A stretch of DNA of 64,000 nt from Methylobacterium sp. WSM2598 (GTDB lineage Bacteria; Pseudomonadota; Alphaproteobacteria; Rhizobiales; Beijerinckiaceae). The translations under genes and the position numbers were made by a program. Below are positions 33,054 through 40,350 of the stretch, one piece after another. A model generated the notes under the pieces. The model was not told where the DNA came from and searched no databases. It worked only from the letters and a program-made list of their open reading frames with translations. Within the stretch, counting starts at the first letter, position 1. Every line of letters starts with the position of its first letter. The stretch is from positions 4,229,163 through 4,293,162 of the forward strand of contig NZ_KB900609.1 in NCBI RefSeq assembly GCF_000379105.1. Direction: 5' to 3'.

Positions 33054-33983
33054 ATGCGACCAGCCAATCCGATGGCGGCGGGGATTCGCAAGCTGCTGAG
33101 CAAGCTGCTGAGAGAGCCGCTTCTGCATTTCCTGTGTGCTGGTGCCGTCCTGTTCGGCGGCTATTCCTGGCTGAACCGGAGCGCGCCGTCATCGCGCGAG
33201 CCGGAGCCGATCAGGATCGGCGAGGGCGAGGTCCGCTGGGTGCGGGACACCTTCTCGAGCCAGTGGCGACGGGACCCGACCCCCGACGAGATGACGGATC
33301 TGCTCACCACGCTGCTCCATGAGGAACTGCTCGCGCGGGAAGCCCGGGCGCTCGGCCTCGATCGACAGGACACGGTGGTGCGGCGGCGCTTGGCGCAGAA
33401 GCTCAGCTTCCTCGTCGAGGACACGGCCCGCATCGCCGAGCCCGGCGAAGACCAGCTTCGGCGCTTCTACCAGGATCATGCCGAACGCTACCGGACCGCG
33501 CCGCGGCTGTCCTTCCAGCAGATCTTCTTCAGCCCGGAGCGCCGGCCACAGGCCGCGGCGGAGGCCAGCGCCGCGCGCACCCTGCTCTCATCGGCCAGCG
33601 CCACCGAGACCCTGCCGGACGGGGACCCGCTGGCCCTCGATTCCAGCTTCGCCGACATCGACCTCCAGGCCCTGTCGAGCCTGTTCGGCCCCGCCTTCGC
33701 CCGGGCCGCCTTCGCCCTGCCCGTGGGGTCGTGGAGCGGCCCGGTCGAGTCCGCCTACGGCACCCACCTCGTGCTGGTCTCGAGCCGAGCGCAAGGCGCG
33801 CTGCGCGGCTACGACGAGGTCCGCAACCTGGTCTCGGAGGACTGGCACAGGGCGAAGGAGCGCGAATTGAAGGACGCCTATCTCGGCAGGCTGCGAGACA
33901 AGTACGGCGTCGTCTGGGACGCAGGCGTGCCGCCGCCCATGGTGGGCCCGCTCGGTCGCGAAGCCGCCCCGTCAGCCCGATGA
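33054..33983 (+). CDS. membrane-anchored parvulin-type peptidyl-prolyl isomerase (PpiC-like)
   Basis: A 309-residue protein with an N-terminal anchor helix (LLHFLCAGAVLFGGYSWL). A SurA/PpiD-like helical region follows (about 45-140), then a parvulin-type domain: LSFQQIFFSPERR, ATETLPDGDPL, FGPAFARAAFALPVGSWSGPVESAYGTHLVLV. It most likely acts in the periplasm as a folding helper. ATG 33054 follows GAGGACGAGG. Its stop overlaps the HupE start (ATGA), so the product is probably made together with HupE and the DUF3604 protein. A client in the same operon is a reasonable inference. Confidence 0.85.
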   Translation: MRPANPMAAGIRKLLSKLLREPLLHFLCAGAVLFGGYSWLNRSAPSSREPEPIRIGEGEVRWVRDTFSSQWRRDPTPDEMTDLLTTLLHEELLAREARALGLDRQDTVVRRRLAQKLSFLVEDTARIAEPGEDQLRRFYQDHAERYRTAPRLSFQQIFFSPERRPQAAAEASAARTLLSSASATETLPDGDPLALDSSFADIDLQALSSLFGPAFARAAFALPVGSWSGPVESAYGTHLVLVSSRAQGALRGYDEVRNLVSEDWHRAKERELKDAYLGRLRDKYGVVWDAGVPPPMVGPLGREAAPSAR

Positions 33984-34996
33984 GGGAGCGTCCCGGAATG
34001 CTGGCCCGCCTCTGCGCCGTCGCGGCTTGTCTCGGTCTGCTGAGCGTGATCGGCGGCTCGGCCAGTTCTGCCCACGAGGTCCGGCCCGCCTACCTTGAGC
34101 TGCGGGAAGAGGCACCGGGCCTTTTCGACGTGCTGTTGAAGACGCCGATGCGCGGGGACCTCAGGTTGGCGTTGCGCGTCAGCTTCTCGGGCGAGGCCGA
34201 ACCCCTGTCCCCCGTCGTCTCCCGCAGGACCGATGGGGCCATGGTGCAGACTTGGCGGGTTCGCGCCAAGGACGGCCTCTCCGGTCAGAGCGTGCGTCTG
34301 GTCGGCCTCGAGAGCACGGTCTCCGACGCCTTGCTGCGCGTCAGCTTCGCGGACGGGCGCTCCTTCGCGCATCGGCTCACACCCGCGGCACCGCAGGCCA
34401 CGATCGCGGCGGCGCAGAGCGGGATCGGCGTCGCGCGCACGTACCTGTCCCTCGGGATCGAGCACATCCTGCTCGGGTTCGACCACCTGCTGTTCGTGCT
34501 CGGTCTCATCCTCGTCACGGACTCGACCCGTCGGCTCCTCTGGGCGATCACGGCCTTCACGGCCGCGCACAGCATCACCCTGAGCGCGGCCGCGCTCGGC
34601 GTCGTCCATGTGCCGCCCAAGCCCGTCGAGGCGGTGATCGCGCTCTCGATCGTGTTCGTGGCGGTCGAGATCATCCGTGCCCGCGGGGGCAGGCCCGGGC
34701 TCGCGGCGCAGGCGCCCTGGCTCGTCGCCTTCGCGTTCGGGCTGCTGCACGGTTTCGGCTTCGCCGGCGCGCTGAGCGAGATCGGCATGCCCGCGGGGCA
34801 CATCCCGGTGGCGCTGCTCCTGTTCAATCTCGGGGTGGAGGCGGGCCAGCTGCTGTTCGTCGGCGCCGTGCTGGCGCTTGCCGTTCTTCTCCGGCGCCTG
34901 GGCGGCCCGCTTCCGCACTGGACGCAGTTCGTCCCCCCTTACCTGATCGGATCCGTCGCGATGTTCTGGGTCATCCAGCGCGTTGCGCAGTTCTGA
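33980..34996 (+). CDS. HupE/UreJ family membrane protein
   Basis: A 338-residue protein with a signal-like first helix, a periplasmic beta-rich domain beginning HEVRPAYLELREE (about 30-145), then six or so helices. The HupE/UreJ motif is present: IEHILLGFDHLLFVLGL with conserved His and Asp, FTAAHSITLSAA, and HGFGFAGAL. HupE/UreJ proteins are linked to nickel or cobalt uptake, but this long variant with an N-terminal domain is a separate branch of unknown cargo. Start ATG 33980 overlaps the parvulin stop; the DUF3604 gene starts 22 bp after its end. Confidence 0.88.
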   Translation: MRERPGMLARLCAVAACLGLLSVIGGSASSAHEVRPAYLELREEAPGLFDVLLKTPMRGDLRLALRVSFSGEAEPLSPVVSRRTDGAMVQTWRVRAKDGLSGQSVRLVGLESTVSDALLRVSFADGRSFAHRLTPAAPQATIAAAQSGIGVARTYLSLGIEHILLGFDHLLFVLGLILVTDSTRRLLWAITAFTAAHSITLSAAALGVVHVPPKPVEAVIALSIVFVAVEIIRARGGRPGLAAQAPWLVAFAFGLLHGFGFAGALSEIGMPAGHIPVALLLFNLGVEAGQLLFVGAVLALAVLLRRLGGPLPHWTQFVPPYLIGSVAMFWVIQRVAQF

Positions 34997-35018
34997 ACCT
35001 CGGTTCGATGAGGCAGCC

Positions 35019-36968
35019 ATGGCTCACCGCACGATCCTGAAGCTCGCGCTGCTCGGCGTGACGGGTCTCTCCTTTGCTGTGCCGGCCTTGGCGGCCGACG
35101 GCACGGCGACCGACGTCGGCACGCTGACCAAGGACGCCGCCGACAAGCTCTACCCGGCGAAGCGCCCCTACTCGCCCTACGCGAACCGCAGCTTTCCCAG
35201 CCGGCCGTTCTTCGGCGACACCCACCTGCACACGTCCTTCTCGTTCGATGCCGGCGCGTTCGGCGCCCGGCTCGGGCCGAGCGAGGCCTACCGCTTCGCC
35301 AGGGGCGAGCAGGTCACCGCCTCCTCCGGCCAGCCCGCGAAGCTGTCCCGGCCTCTCGATTTCCTCGTCGTCGCCGACCACTCGGACAATCTGGGCTTCT
35401 TCCCGGACCTGCTGGCCGGCAAGGCCAGCATTCTGGCCGATCCGACCGGCCGGAAATGGCATGACATGATCCTCGATGGCCGCGGCGCGGACGCGGCCAT
35501 CGAGATCATCATAGCCTTCTCGCAGGGCACCTTCCCCAAGGCCCTGGTGTACCGACCCGACGGGAGCCCCTTTCGCTCGGCCTGGCAGGAGATCGTCAAG
35601 GCGGCGGAGCAGGCCAACGATCCCGGCCGGTTCACGGCCCTCATCGGCTACGAGTGGACCTCCAACACCGCGGGCAACAACCTTCACCGCAACGTCATCT
35701 TCCGCGACGGTGGGGAGAAGGCTAGCCGGATCGTGCCCTACACGACGATGGCCCCCTTCGGGAGCGACAACCCGCGCGATCTCTGGACGTGGATGGCCGC
35801 CTATGAGGAGAAGACCGGGGGCCGCCTGCTGGCGATCGCCCACAACGGCAATGTCTCCAACGGCCGCATGTTTCCGATCGTCGAGCCCGGCACCGGCCGG
35901 CGCATCGACCGCGGCTATGCCGAGGTTCGGGCGAAGTGGGAGCGCCTCTACGAGGCCACGCAGATCAAAGGAGACGGGGAGACCCACCCCTATCTCTCCC
36001 CGAACGACGAGTTCGCGAATTTCGAGCGCTGGGACAAGGGCAATCTGGACCTGACCGCGCCCAAGACGGCGGACATGCTGCAGTACGAGTATGCCCGCTC
36101 GGGGCTGAAGCTGGGCCTGAAGCTGGAGGCCGAAACGGGCGTCAACCCCTACAAGTTCGGCTTGGTCGGCTCGACCGATTCCCATACCGGGCTGAGCGCG
36201 GTCGAGGAGGACAACTACTTCGGCAAGACGTCCGCGATGGAGCCGAGCGCGGAACGCAGCAGCCGCGTCTTCGTCAAGGGCGCGGCCGGAACGATCTACG
36301 AGTGGGAGACCTCGGCCTCCGGCTACGCGGCCGTGTGGGCGACGGAGAACACGCGCGAGGCCCTCTTCGACGCGATGGAGCGTCGCGAGACCTATGCGAC
36401 GACGGGCCCGCGCATGCTGGTGCGCTTCTTCGGCGGATACGATTTCGAGCCGGCCGATGCCAGGACCAGGAGCCCCGCGCTTGCCGGCTATTCCAAGGGC
36501 GTTCCGATGGGCGGCGATCTCGGCGCGGCTCCTCCCGGCAAGGCCCCGACCTTCCTGGTGGCGGCCCTGAAGGATCCCATCGGGGCCAATCTCGACCGCT
36601 ACCAGATCGTCAAGGGCTGGCTGGACGACCGGGGGGAGATGCAGGAGAAGGTCTATGACGTCGCGTGGTCGGGCGAGCGCAAGCCGGGCGGCGACGGGAA
36701 GCTGCCGCCGGTCGGCAACACGGTCGATGTCGCGAGCGCAACCTGGAGCAACAGCATCGGGAGCCCCGAGCTGATCGCCGTCTGGAAGGATCCTGACTTC
36801 GACCCGAAACAGCGGGCCTTCTATTACGGCCGGGTCCTCGAAATCCCGACACCCCGATGGACGACATATGACGCCAAGTATTACGGGGTGAAACTGAGGC
36901 CAGACGTGCCGACATCGCTGCAGGAACGCGCCTACACGTCGCCGATCTGGTACTCGCCTGCCGAATGA
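35019..36968 (+). CDS. periplasmic DUF3604 protein, PHP-type metal-dependent hydrolase
   Basis: A 649-residue exported protein with a signal peptide (LALLGVTGLSFAVPALAA, cleavage ~27). The metal ligands of a PHP-like active site are visible: GDTHLHTSFS (~residue 67), VADHSDNLG, GYEWTS, IAHNGN and STDSHTG. The DUF3604 family is defined by these blocks and has no reaction I can name; phosphoesterase or amidohydrolase chemistry is expected from the fold. It is the last gene of the parvulin-HupE operon. ATG 35019 is chosen as it begins the signal peptide. HupE could supply or follow the metal that this enzyme needs, which is inference. Confidence 0.88.
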   Translation: MAHRTILKLALLGVTGLSFAVPALAADGTATDVGTLTKDAADKLYPAKRPYSPYANRSFPSRPFFGDTHLHTSFSFDAGAFGARLGPSEAYRFARGEQVTASSGQPAKLSRPLDFLVVADHSDNLGFFPDLLAGKASILADPTGRKWHDMILDGRGADAAIEIIIAFSQGTFPKALVYRPDGSPFRSAWQEIVKAAEQANDPGRFTALIGYEWTSNTAGNNLHRNVIFRDGGEKASRIVPYTTMAPFGSDNPRDLWTWMAAYEEKTGGRLLAIAHNGNVSNGRMFPIVEPGTGRRIDRGYAEVRAKWERLYEATQIKGDGETHPYLSPNDEFANFERWDKGNLDLTAPKTADMLQYEYARSGLKLGLKLEAETGVNPYKFGLVGSTDSHTGLSAVEEDNYFGKTSAMEPSAERSSRVFVKGAAGTIYEWETSASGYAAVWATENTREALFDAMERRETYATTGPRMLVRFFGGYDFEPADARTRSPALAGYSKGVPMGGDLGAAPPGKAPTFLVAALKDPIGANLDRYQIVKGWLDDRGEMQEKVYDVAWSGERKPGGDGKLPPVGNTVDVASATWSNSIGSPELIAVWKDPDFDPKQRAFYYGRVLEIPTPRWTTYDAKYYGVKLRPDVPTSLQERAYTSPIWYSPAE

Positions 36969-37367
36969 GGGCCGTGAGACGGTATCCGGTGGGCTGAGGG
37001 CGGGGCGGATACGCCCCTGCCCCGCGAGGGTCTGGTGGGCCCCGACCGGGTACCGGCCATGGGCTGGCCGCCTCAGGTGCGGACCTGATCGCCTGGAACG
37101 CCGCGGCGTGGCCTGGCCAGAGGCGGCCGGCCTGCGCCAGGCGGACGTCGCGCCGCCCACCCGCGAGGCCCCGCCGGAGGCCGACAGATTGGCCCTCGAC
37201 TGGCGGATGGCCCGGGGCGCGCCGGTGCTTGCGAGGACTGCCCGGGGGCATCATGAGGCATCCCAACCCGTGGGATCATGCGAACGGGCCGCCCTCGCAC
37301 GCGTTGAGCGGACGGGCCGGTCCTCACCGGCAGCCAACTGGGAGACCCGGGAGGCGCATCGCCGACC
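36969..37367. other. intergenic region, no gene seen
   Basis: About 400 bp after the DUF3604 gene. Only Arg/Pro-rich frames are present. No clear terminator with a T-run was found. Confidence 0.4.
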
Positions 37368-37580
37368 ATGGCCCAGCCGCAGGATCCTCGACCGTGGTAC
37401 CGCAGGCGGTTCGTCGTGTTCATCGCGGGCGGGTTCGGCGCGCTCGCCGGCATCGCCCTCGAGCGATACCTCGGGTCAGAATTCGCATGGGGCGCGGGAG
37501 CGCAGGTCTTCGCGCAGACGCTGGTCACGGGGCTCGTTGCGATGCTGATCCTGTGGCTCGTGGAGCGCGCGGCCTCGTGA
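37368..37580 (+). CDS. small two-helix membrane protein
   Basis: A 70-residue product with two hydrophobic helices (RRFVVFIAGGFGALAGIALERYL and QVFAQTLVTGLVAMLILWLVERA) and a short polar loop. GGGAGGC precedes the ATG by about 15 bp. I do not recognise the family; composition and helix spacing argue for a real gene. It stands alone. Confidence 0.6.
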   Translation: MAQPQDPRPWYRRRFVVFIAGGFGALAGIALERYLGSEFAWGAGAQVFAQTLVTGLVAMLILWLVERAAS

Positions 37581-38232
37581 CGGCCCCCGCGCGAGAGGCT
37601 GAGCACGACGGGGTCGGCGTAGCAGCACTTGCGAGAGCGCCGCGATCGGCTGTTACTCCGATGACTTCCAGCCCGCCCCGCCGTGGCCGGCGTCCTTCGT
37701 CGAGGGAATGAGCCTCGCGCGGGCGAGGGGCGACCCAGCAAAGGAAGGCCGCTCCCTAGGAGCGGCCCGAGGTCGGGGAGGAGATCCCGAAGAGTCCTGC
37801 CGCGCCGCCGTCGCAGGGCGGGCGAGCATCCACATCGTGCCATGCCGCGGTGTGCGCCGCTTGACCCGGTGGGACTCCGCCTCCACCGGCCCGTCCTGCC
37901 AGGGCGGGCTCTCGTCGCCCCATACGGGGGCTTGTGCGCACGGGCCGCCCTCACGCGCGACGACGAGCAGAGCCCCGTTTCCGGGAGAGGCAGCCATGGC
38001 AGGAATGATGTGGTCGCGGGTCCGGACGGCGATTGGGCGCACATCGCCGAGATCGCCGAGCAGGTGACGGCGCCGTCGGCTCGATCTCGGCGATCGCGCT
38101 TGAGGCGGCGGAGGGCGTGAACGGAACCGTTACGGTCGTCAGACCGCAAGGCGGTAGCGGCACCTTGCTGCCGCCGACTCCAACCATGCGGCGGCAGCGC
38201 CCCGACCTACGGGTCGAGCAGATCTGGACCCA
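37581..38232. other. intergenic region with a hairpin, no gene supported
   Basis: 650 bp. It includes a perfect 9-bp stem hairpin with a 3-base loop at 37747-37767 (GGCCGCTCC/GGAGCGGCC) without a T-run. Short frames at 37951-38187 (minus) and 38033-38269 (plus) show no family features. Confidence 0.45.
37747..37767. terminator. terminator-like hairpin (no T-run)
   Basis: A perfect 9-bp GC-rich stem, loop CTA. Lies 167 bp after the 70-residue membrane protein gene. Without a T-run its role is uncertain. Confidence 0.35.
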
Positions 38233-38469
38233 TCAAAGGCCCTTACCACCGCCACTGCCAGAGCTTTGAGAGCCCTGAGGAGTTGTTATCTCGATAAACC
38301 TATTTTCGTACCGGGTTGTATTCCAGGTCAAACATCCAGTTCCGGCAATGGAGCCGCCAGTCACTGTGTCGAGTTCTTTTTCAGAGATGTCTCCGACCCG
38401 AGCATGGCCGGGATTGTCGGCTGGCGAGCCGCCGTCTTGAGAAGAGGTCTTGGCCGAAGGCATGGTCAT
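38233..38469 (-). CDS. double-glycine leader peptide, bacteriocin/RiPP-like precursor candidate
   Basis: A 78-residue peptide. Residues 27-39, DISEKELDTVTGG, match the leader pattern of class II bacteriocins and related export substrates (E-L-x-x-V-x-G-G). Cleavage would follow Gly39. The 39-residue core starts SIAGTGCLTWNTTRYENRF and ends in a Ser/Gly-rich tail with a single Cys (46). ATG 38469 or 38463 may be used. The gene is less GC-rich than its surroundings. No C39 peptidase transporter, modification enzyme or immunity gene lies within several kb, so export partners must be elsewhere if it is functional. It could also be a nitrile-hydratase-like or adhesin-type leader. Confidence 0.6.
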   Translation of the reverse strand: MTMPSAKTSSQDGGSPADNPGHARVGDISEKELDTVTGGSIAGTGCLTWNTTRYENRFIEITTPQGSQSSGSGGGKGL

Positions 38470-38838
38470 CCCCGGAGCCTATCGTCGATTTCTGGAACGT
38501 ATCCGACTTCCGCCTGGTCGAGAAGCCCGCTGAAATACTTCAGGCCACGGCAGCGGCAGCGGTCCTGCCCGCGGCGGCCCTTGCGACTGGTCTGCCTGCC
38601 GCTCCGCTTCATGCACCGATCGCCCGGCGCAACCGTTCCAGAGCAGGTTCGAGAGGTAACAATGGCTCTGCCGCGTCCGTCTCGCCCATGATCAGCCCCG
38701 TGTCCGGGGCGATTCGGGGAACCCAACGCCCGCGGTCTCGTTCCTCCATCGAAGCGAAGTTCCCCTGCAGCGCGCGCCCGGCGAGGTCCTACTCCTCCGC
38801 TGGGCGTTCGTGCGTCTGGCGAGCGGAGGAGACGAGCG
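38470..38838. other. intergenic region, no gene seen
   Basis: 370 bp between the leader-peptide gene and the CsbD-like gene, which are divergently oriented. It likely holds both promoters. Small frames in it are shadows. Confidence 0.4.
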
Positions 38839-39201
38839 ATGGACGAGAAGCGTGTGACCGGGGAGAGCAACAAGGTGGCTGGCCAGGTCCAGGGCGCAGT
38901 CGGTGACCTGACTGGCGACACCAAGACCCAAGCGGAAGGCGCCCTCCGGGAGGCTCGGGGCACCGCCGAGAACCTGGTCGGACAGGCCAAGGACGCGGCG
39001 AGCCGCTTGGCCGACCAGACCGCTGATCTGGCCCAGGATGCGCTGAGGAGAGGCCGCCAAGGTCTCCCCGGTGCTGACGAAGTCTACCGGCGCGGGAATG
39101 AGGCGGTCAGGCCGTACACGCAGGACGCGCCGCTTGGAGCGCTCCTGGGGGCCGTCGCTGTCGGATACCTGCTCGGCTACCTGATCCACGGCCGGCGTTG
39201 A
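38839..39201 (+). CDS. CsbD-like stress protein with C-terminal membrane helix
   Basis: A 120-residue protein. The N-terminal ~55 residues are CsbD-like (GESNKVAGQVQGAVGDLTGDTKTQAEGALREARGTAEN). A helical amphipathic middle and a C-terminal hydrophobic helix with basic end follow (GALLGAVAVGYLLGYLIHGRR), as in ElaB/YqjD-type ribosome- or membrane-associated proteins. CsbD proteins are general stress proteins of unknown mechanism. GAGGAG at 38826-38831 precedes the ATG. Confidence 0.85.
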   Translation: MDEKRVTGESNKVAGQVQGAVGDLTGDTKTQAEGALREARGTAENLVGQAKDAASRLADQTADLAQDALRRGRQGLPGADEVYRRGNEAVRPYTQDAPLGALLGAVAVGYLLGYLIHGRR

Positions 39202-39341
39202 GCGAGCCGCAGCGGCTGGGCCGACAGGTCTGGATCACCCTGGCCCCACTGCTGCCCGCCCCGATCCTGGGCCGAGGCCACCGGCGTGAGCGGTCATGCC
39301 GCCATCGCATGCCAGCCATCTGGCATGTGGCATACCAAGGC

Positions 39342-39379
39342 GCGTTGTGCAGTGCCACATATGGTGCATCGCACAACGC
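39342..39379. promoter_or_regulatory. 38-bp extended imperfect palindrome
   Basis: Outer arms GCGTTGTGC (39342-39350) and GCACAACGC (39371-39379) are perfect. The centre (TGCCACATATGGTGCA) is itself a 12-of-16 palindrome about CATATG. It ends 18 bp before the ATG of the small gene at 39398, so it may be an operator or a 5'-UTR hairpin. Confidence 0.55.
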
Positions 39380-39397
39380 CACTCGGGAACGCCTCAG

Positions 39398-39559
39398 ATG
39401 ATCGCCCTCGCCCTGCTCAGCCTCGTCGCCGCCGCTGCCGTGAACGCGTCGCTGGTCCTGGTCGCCGCCGATCGCATGACCCCGCGCGCGCCCGCCCCGG
39501 CCCTGCCGCTGGTCGCCAGCAACGAGAACGAGATCCTGGCCGCCAAGCTCGCTGCCTGA
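39398..39559 (+). CDS. very small membrane or exported protein
   Basis: A 53-residue product: a hydrophobic N-terminal helix (MIALALLSLVAAAAVNASLVLVAA) followed by a Pro/Ala-rich stretch. Length and composition resemble small one-helix membrane proteins. Evidence is limited to the helix and an upstream palindrome; no ribosome site is obvious. Confidence 0.45.
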   Translation: MIALALLSLVAAAAVNASLVLVAADRMTPRAPAPALPLVASNENEILAAKLAA

Positions 39560-39722
39560 GCGGCACCGCAGCAACGCAGATCAGCACCCCCGCCCAGCAC
39601 GCCTGCGAGCGGGGTGTTGCGTTGCGTGACGCTTCGAATGGTCCAGTTCTCCGCCGCGCAAAGCCCTCGAACAGTTGGCAGCGAAGCGCGTTGAGGGCCG
39701 TGTCCATCTCGGAGGCGAACCC

Positions 39723-39998
39723 ATGCGCTCAACAACACTCGCTCTGGCTGCCACGCTCACGTTGACAGGTGCCGCTTTCGCGCAGACCACGACCGCTCCA
39801 GGCAGCGCCGAGAGCAACATGAACAACCCCGGCAGCGTGAAGAGCAACGCCGAGAAGGGAATGCCGGAGCGTGGTGCTCCCGCGGCGACCGGAACGGTGA
39901 CGGCGCCGGCCCCGGGGATCGCTCCGGTTGCTCCAGGCGCGGGCACGTCGACCACTGCCCCAAGCAGCCCGACGAACTCCACCGCCCCGTCGCGGTGA
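39723..39998 (+). CDS. small secreted Ala/Pro/Thr-rich protein
   Basis: A 91-residue exported product with a clear signal peptide (MRSTTLALAATLTLTGAAFA, cleavage ~20) and GGAGG about 9 bp before the ATG. The mature chain is low complexity (Thr, Ala, Pro, Gly, Asn) with a NNPGSVKSNAEKGMPERG block, like many short periplasmic proteins of this lineage. It is probably disordered. A GC-rich hairpin follows at 40031-40060. Confidence 0.7.
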   Translation: MRSTTLALAATLTLTGAAFAQTTTAPGSAESNMNNPGSVKSNAEKGMPERGAPAATGTVTAPAPGIAPVAPGAGTSTTAPSSPTNSTAPSR

Positions 39999-40030
39999 GT
40001 GCGTGATCGGCTGAACGTGCGGTGCTTCGG

Positions 40031-40060
40031 CCGGGCTCCCTTCTCTCGGGAGCCCGGTCA
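40031..40060. terminator. terminator-like hairpin after the small secreted-protein gene
   Basis: A perfect 10-bp stem CCGGGCTCCC (40031-40040) with GGGAGCCCGG, loop TTCTCTC-like. There is no T-run. Position 33 bp after a stop codon supports a 3'-end role. Confidence 0.5.
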
Positions 40061-40350
40061 CGGACCAGGGAAAAACCGGCCTCATCCGCGGGCGGCGCCC
40101 ATCGCTGCCTTCGCCCACCCTGGGACGCAGCACAGCTGGGCGGTCTCGAAATCCCGAAGGCGGCCCGATGGCCTCCGCGGTCGGGTCAGTGTCGGGCCGC
40201 CGCGGGATGGTCGACGGGATGCCGCTGCCCAGCGGATCGATCCGGCGCCTGACGCCTCGTTCGCGGCGCAGATGACCTGCCCCCGCGGGCGTGGCCGGAC
40301 ATCGGCTGAGCGGGCCCGCTCAAGCGGCCGTGCGCGAGGCACCACCCACC

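Noticed and set aside
37951..38269. Two overlapping small frames considered as further leader-type peptides
   Set aside because: Neither has an E-L-x-x-V-x-G-G leader or a credible start.
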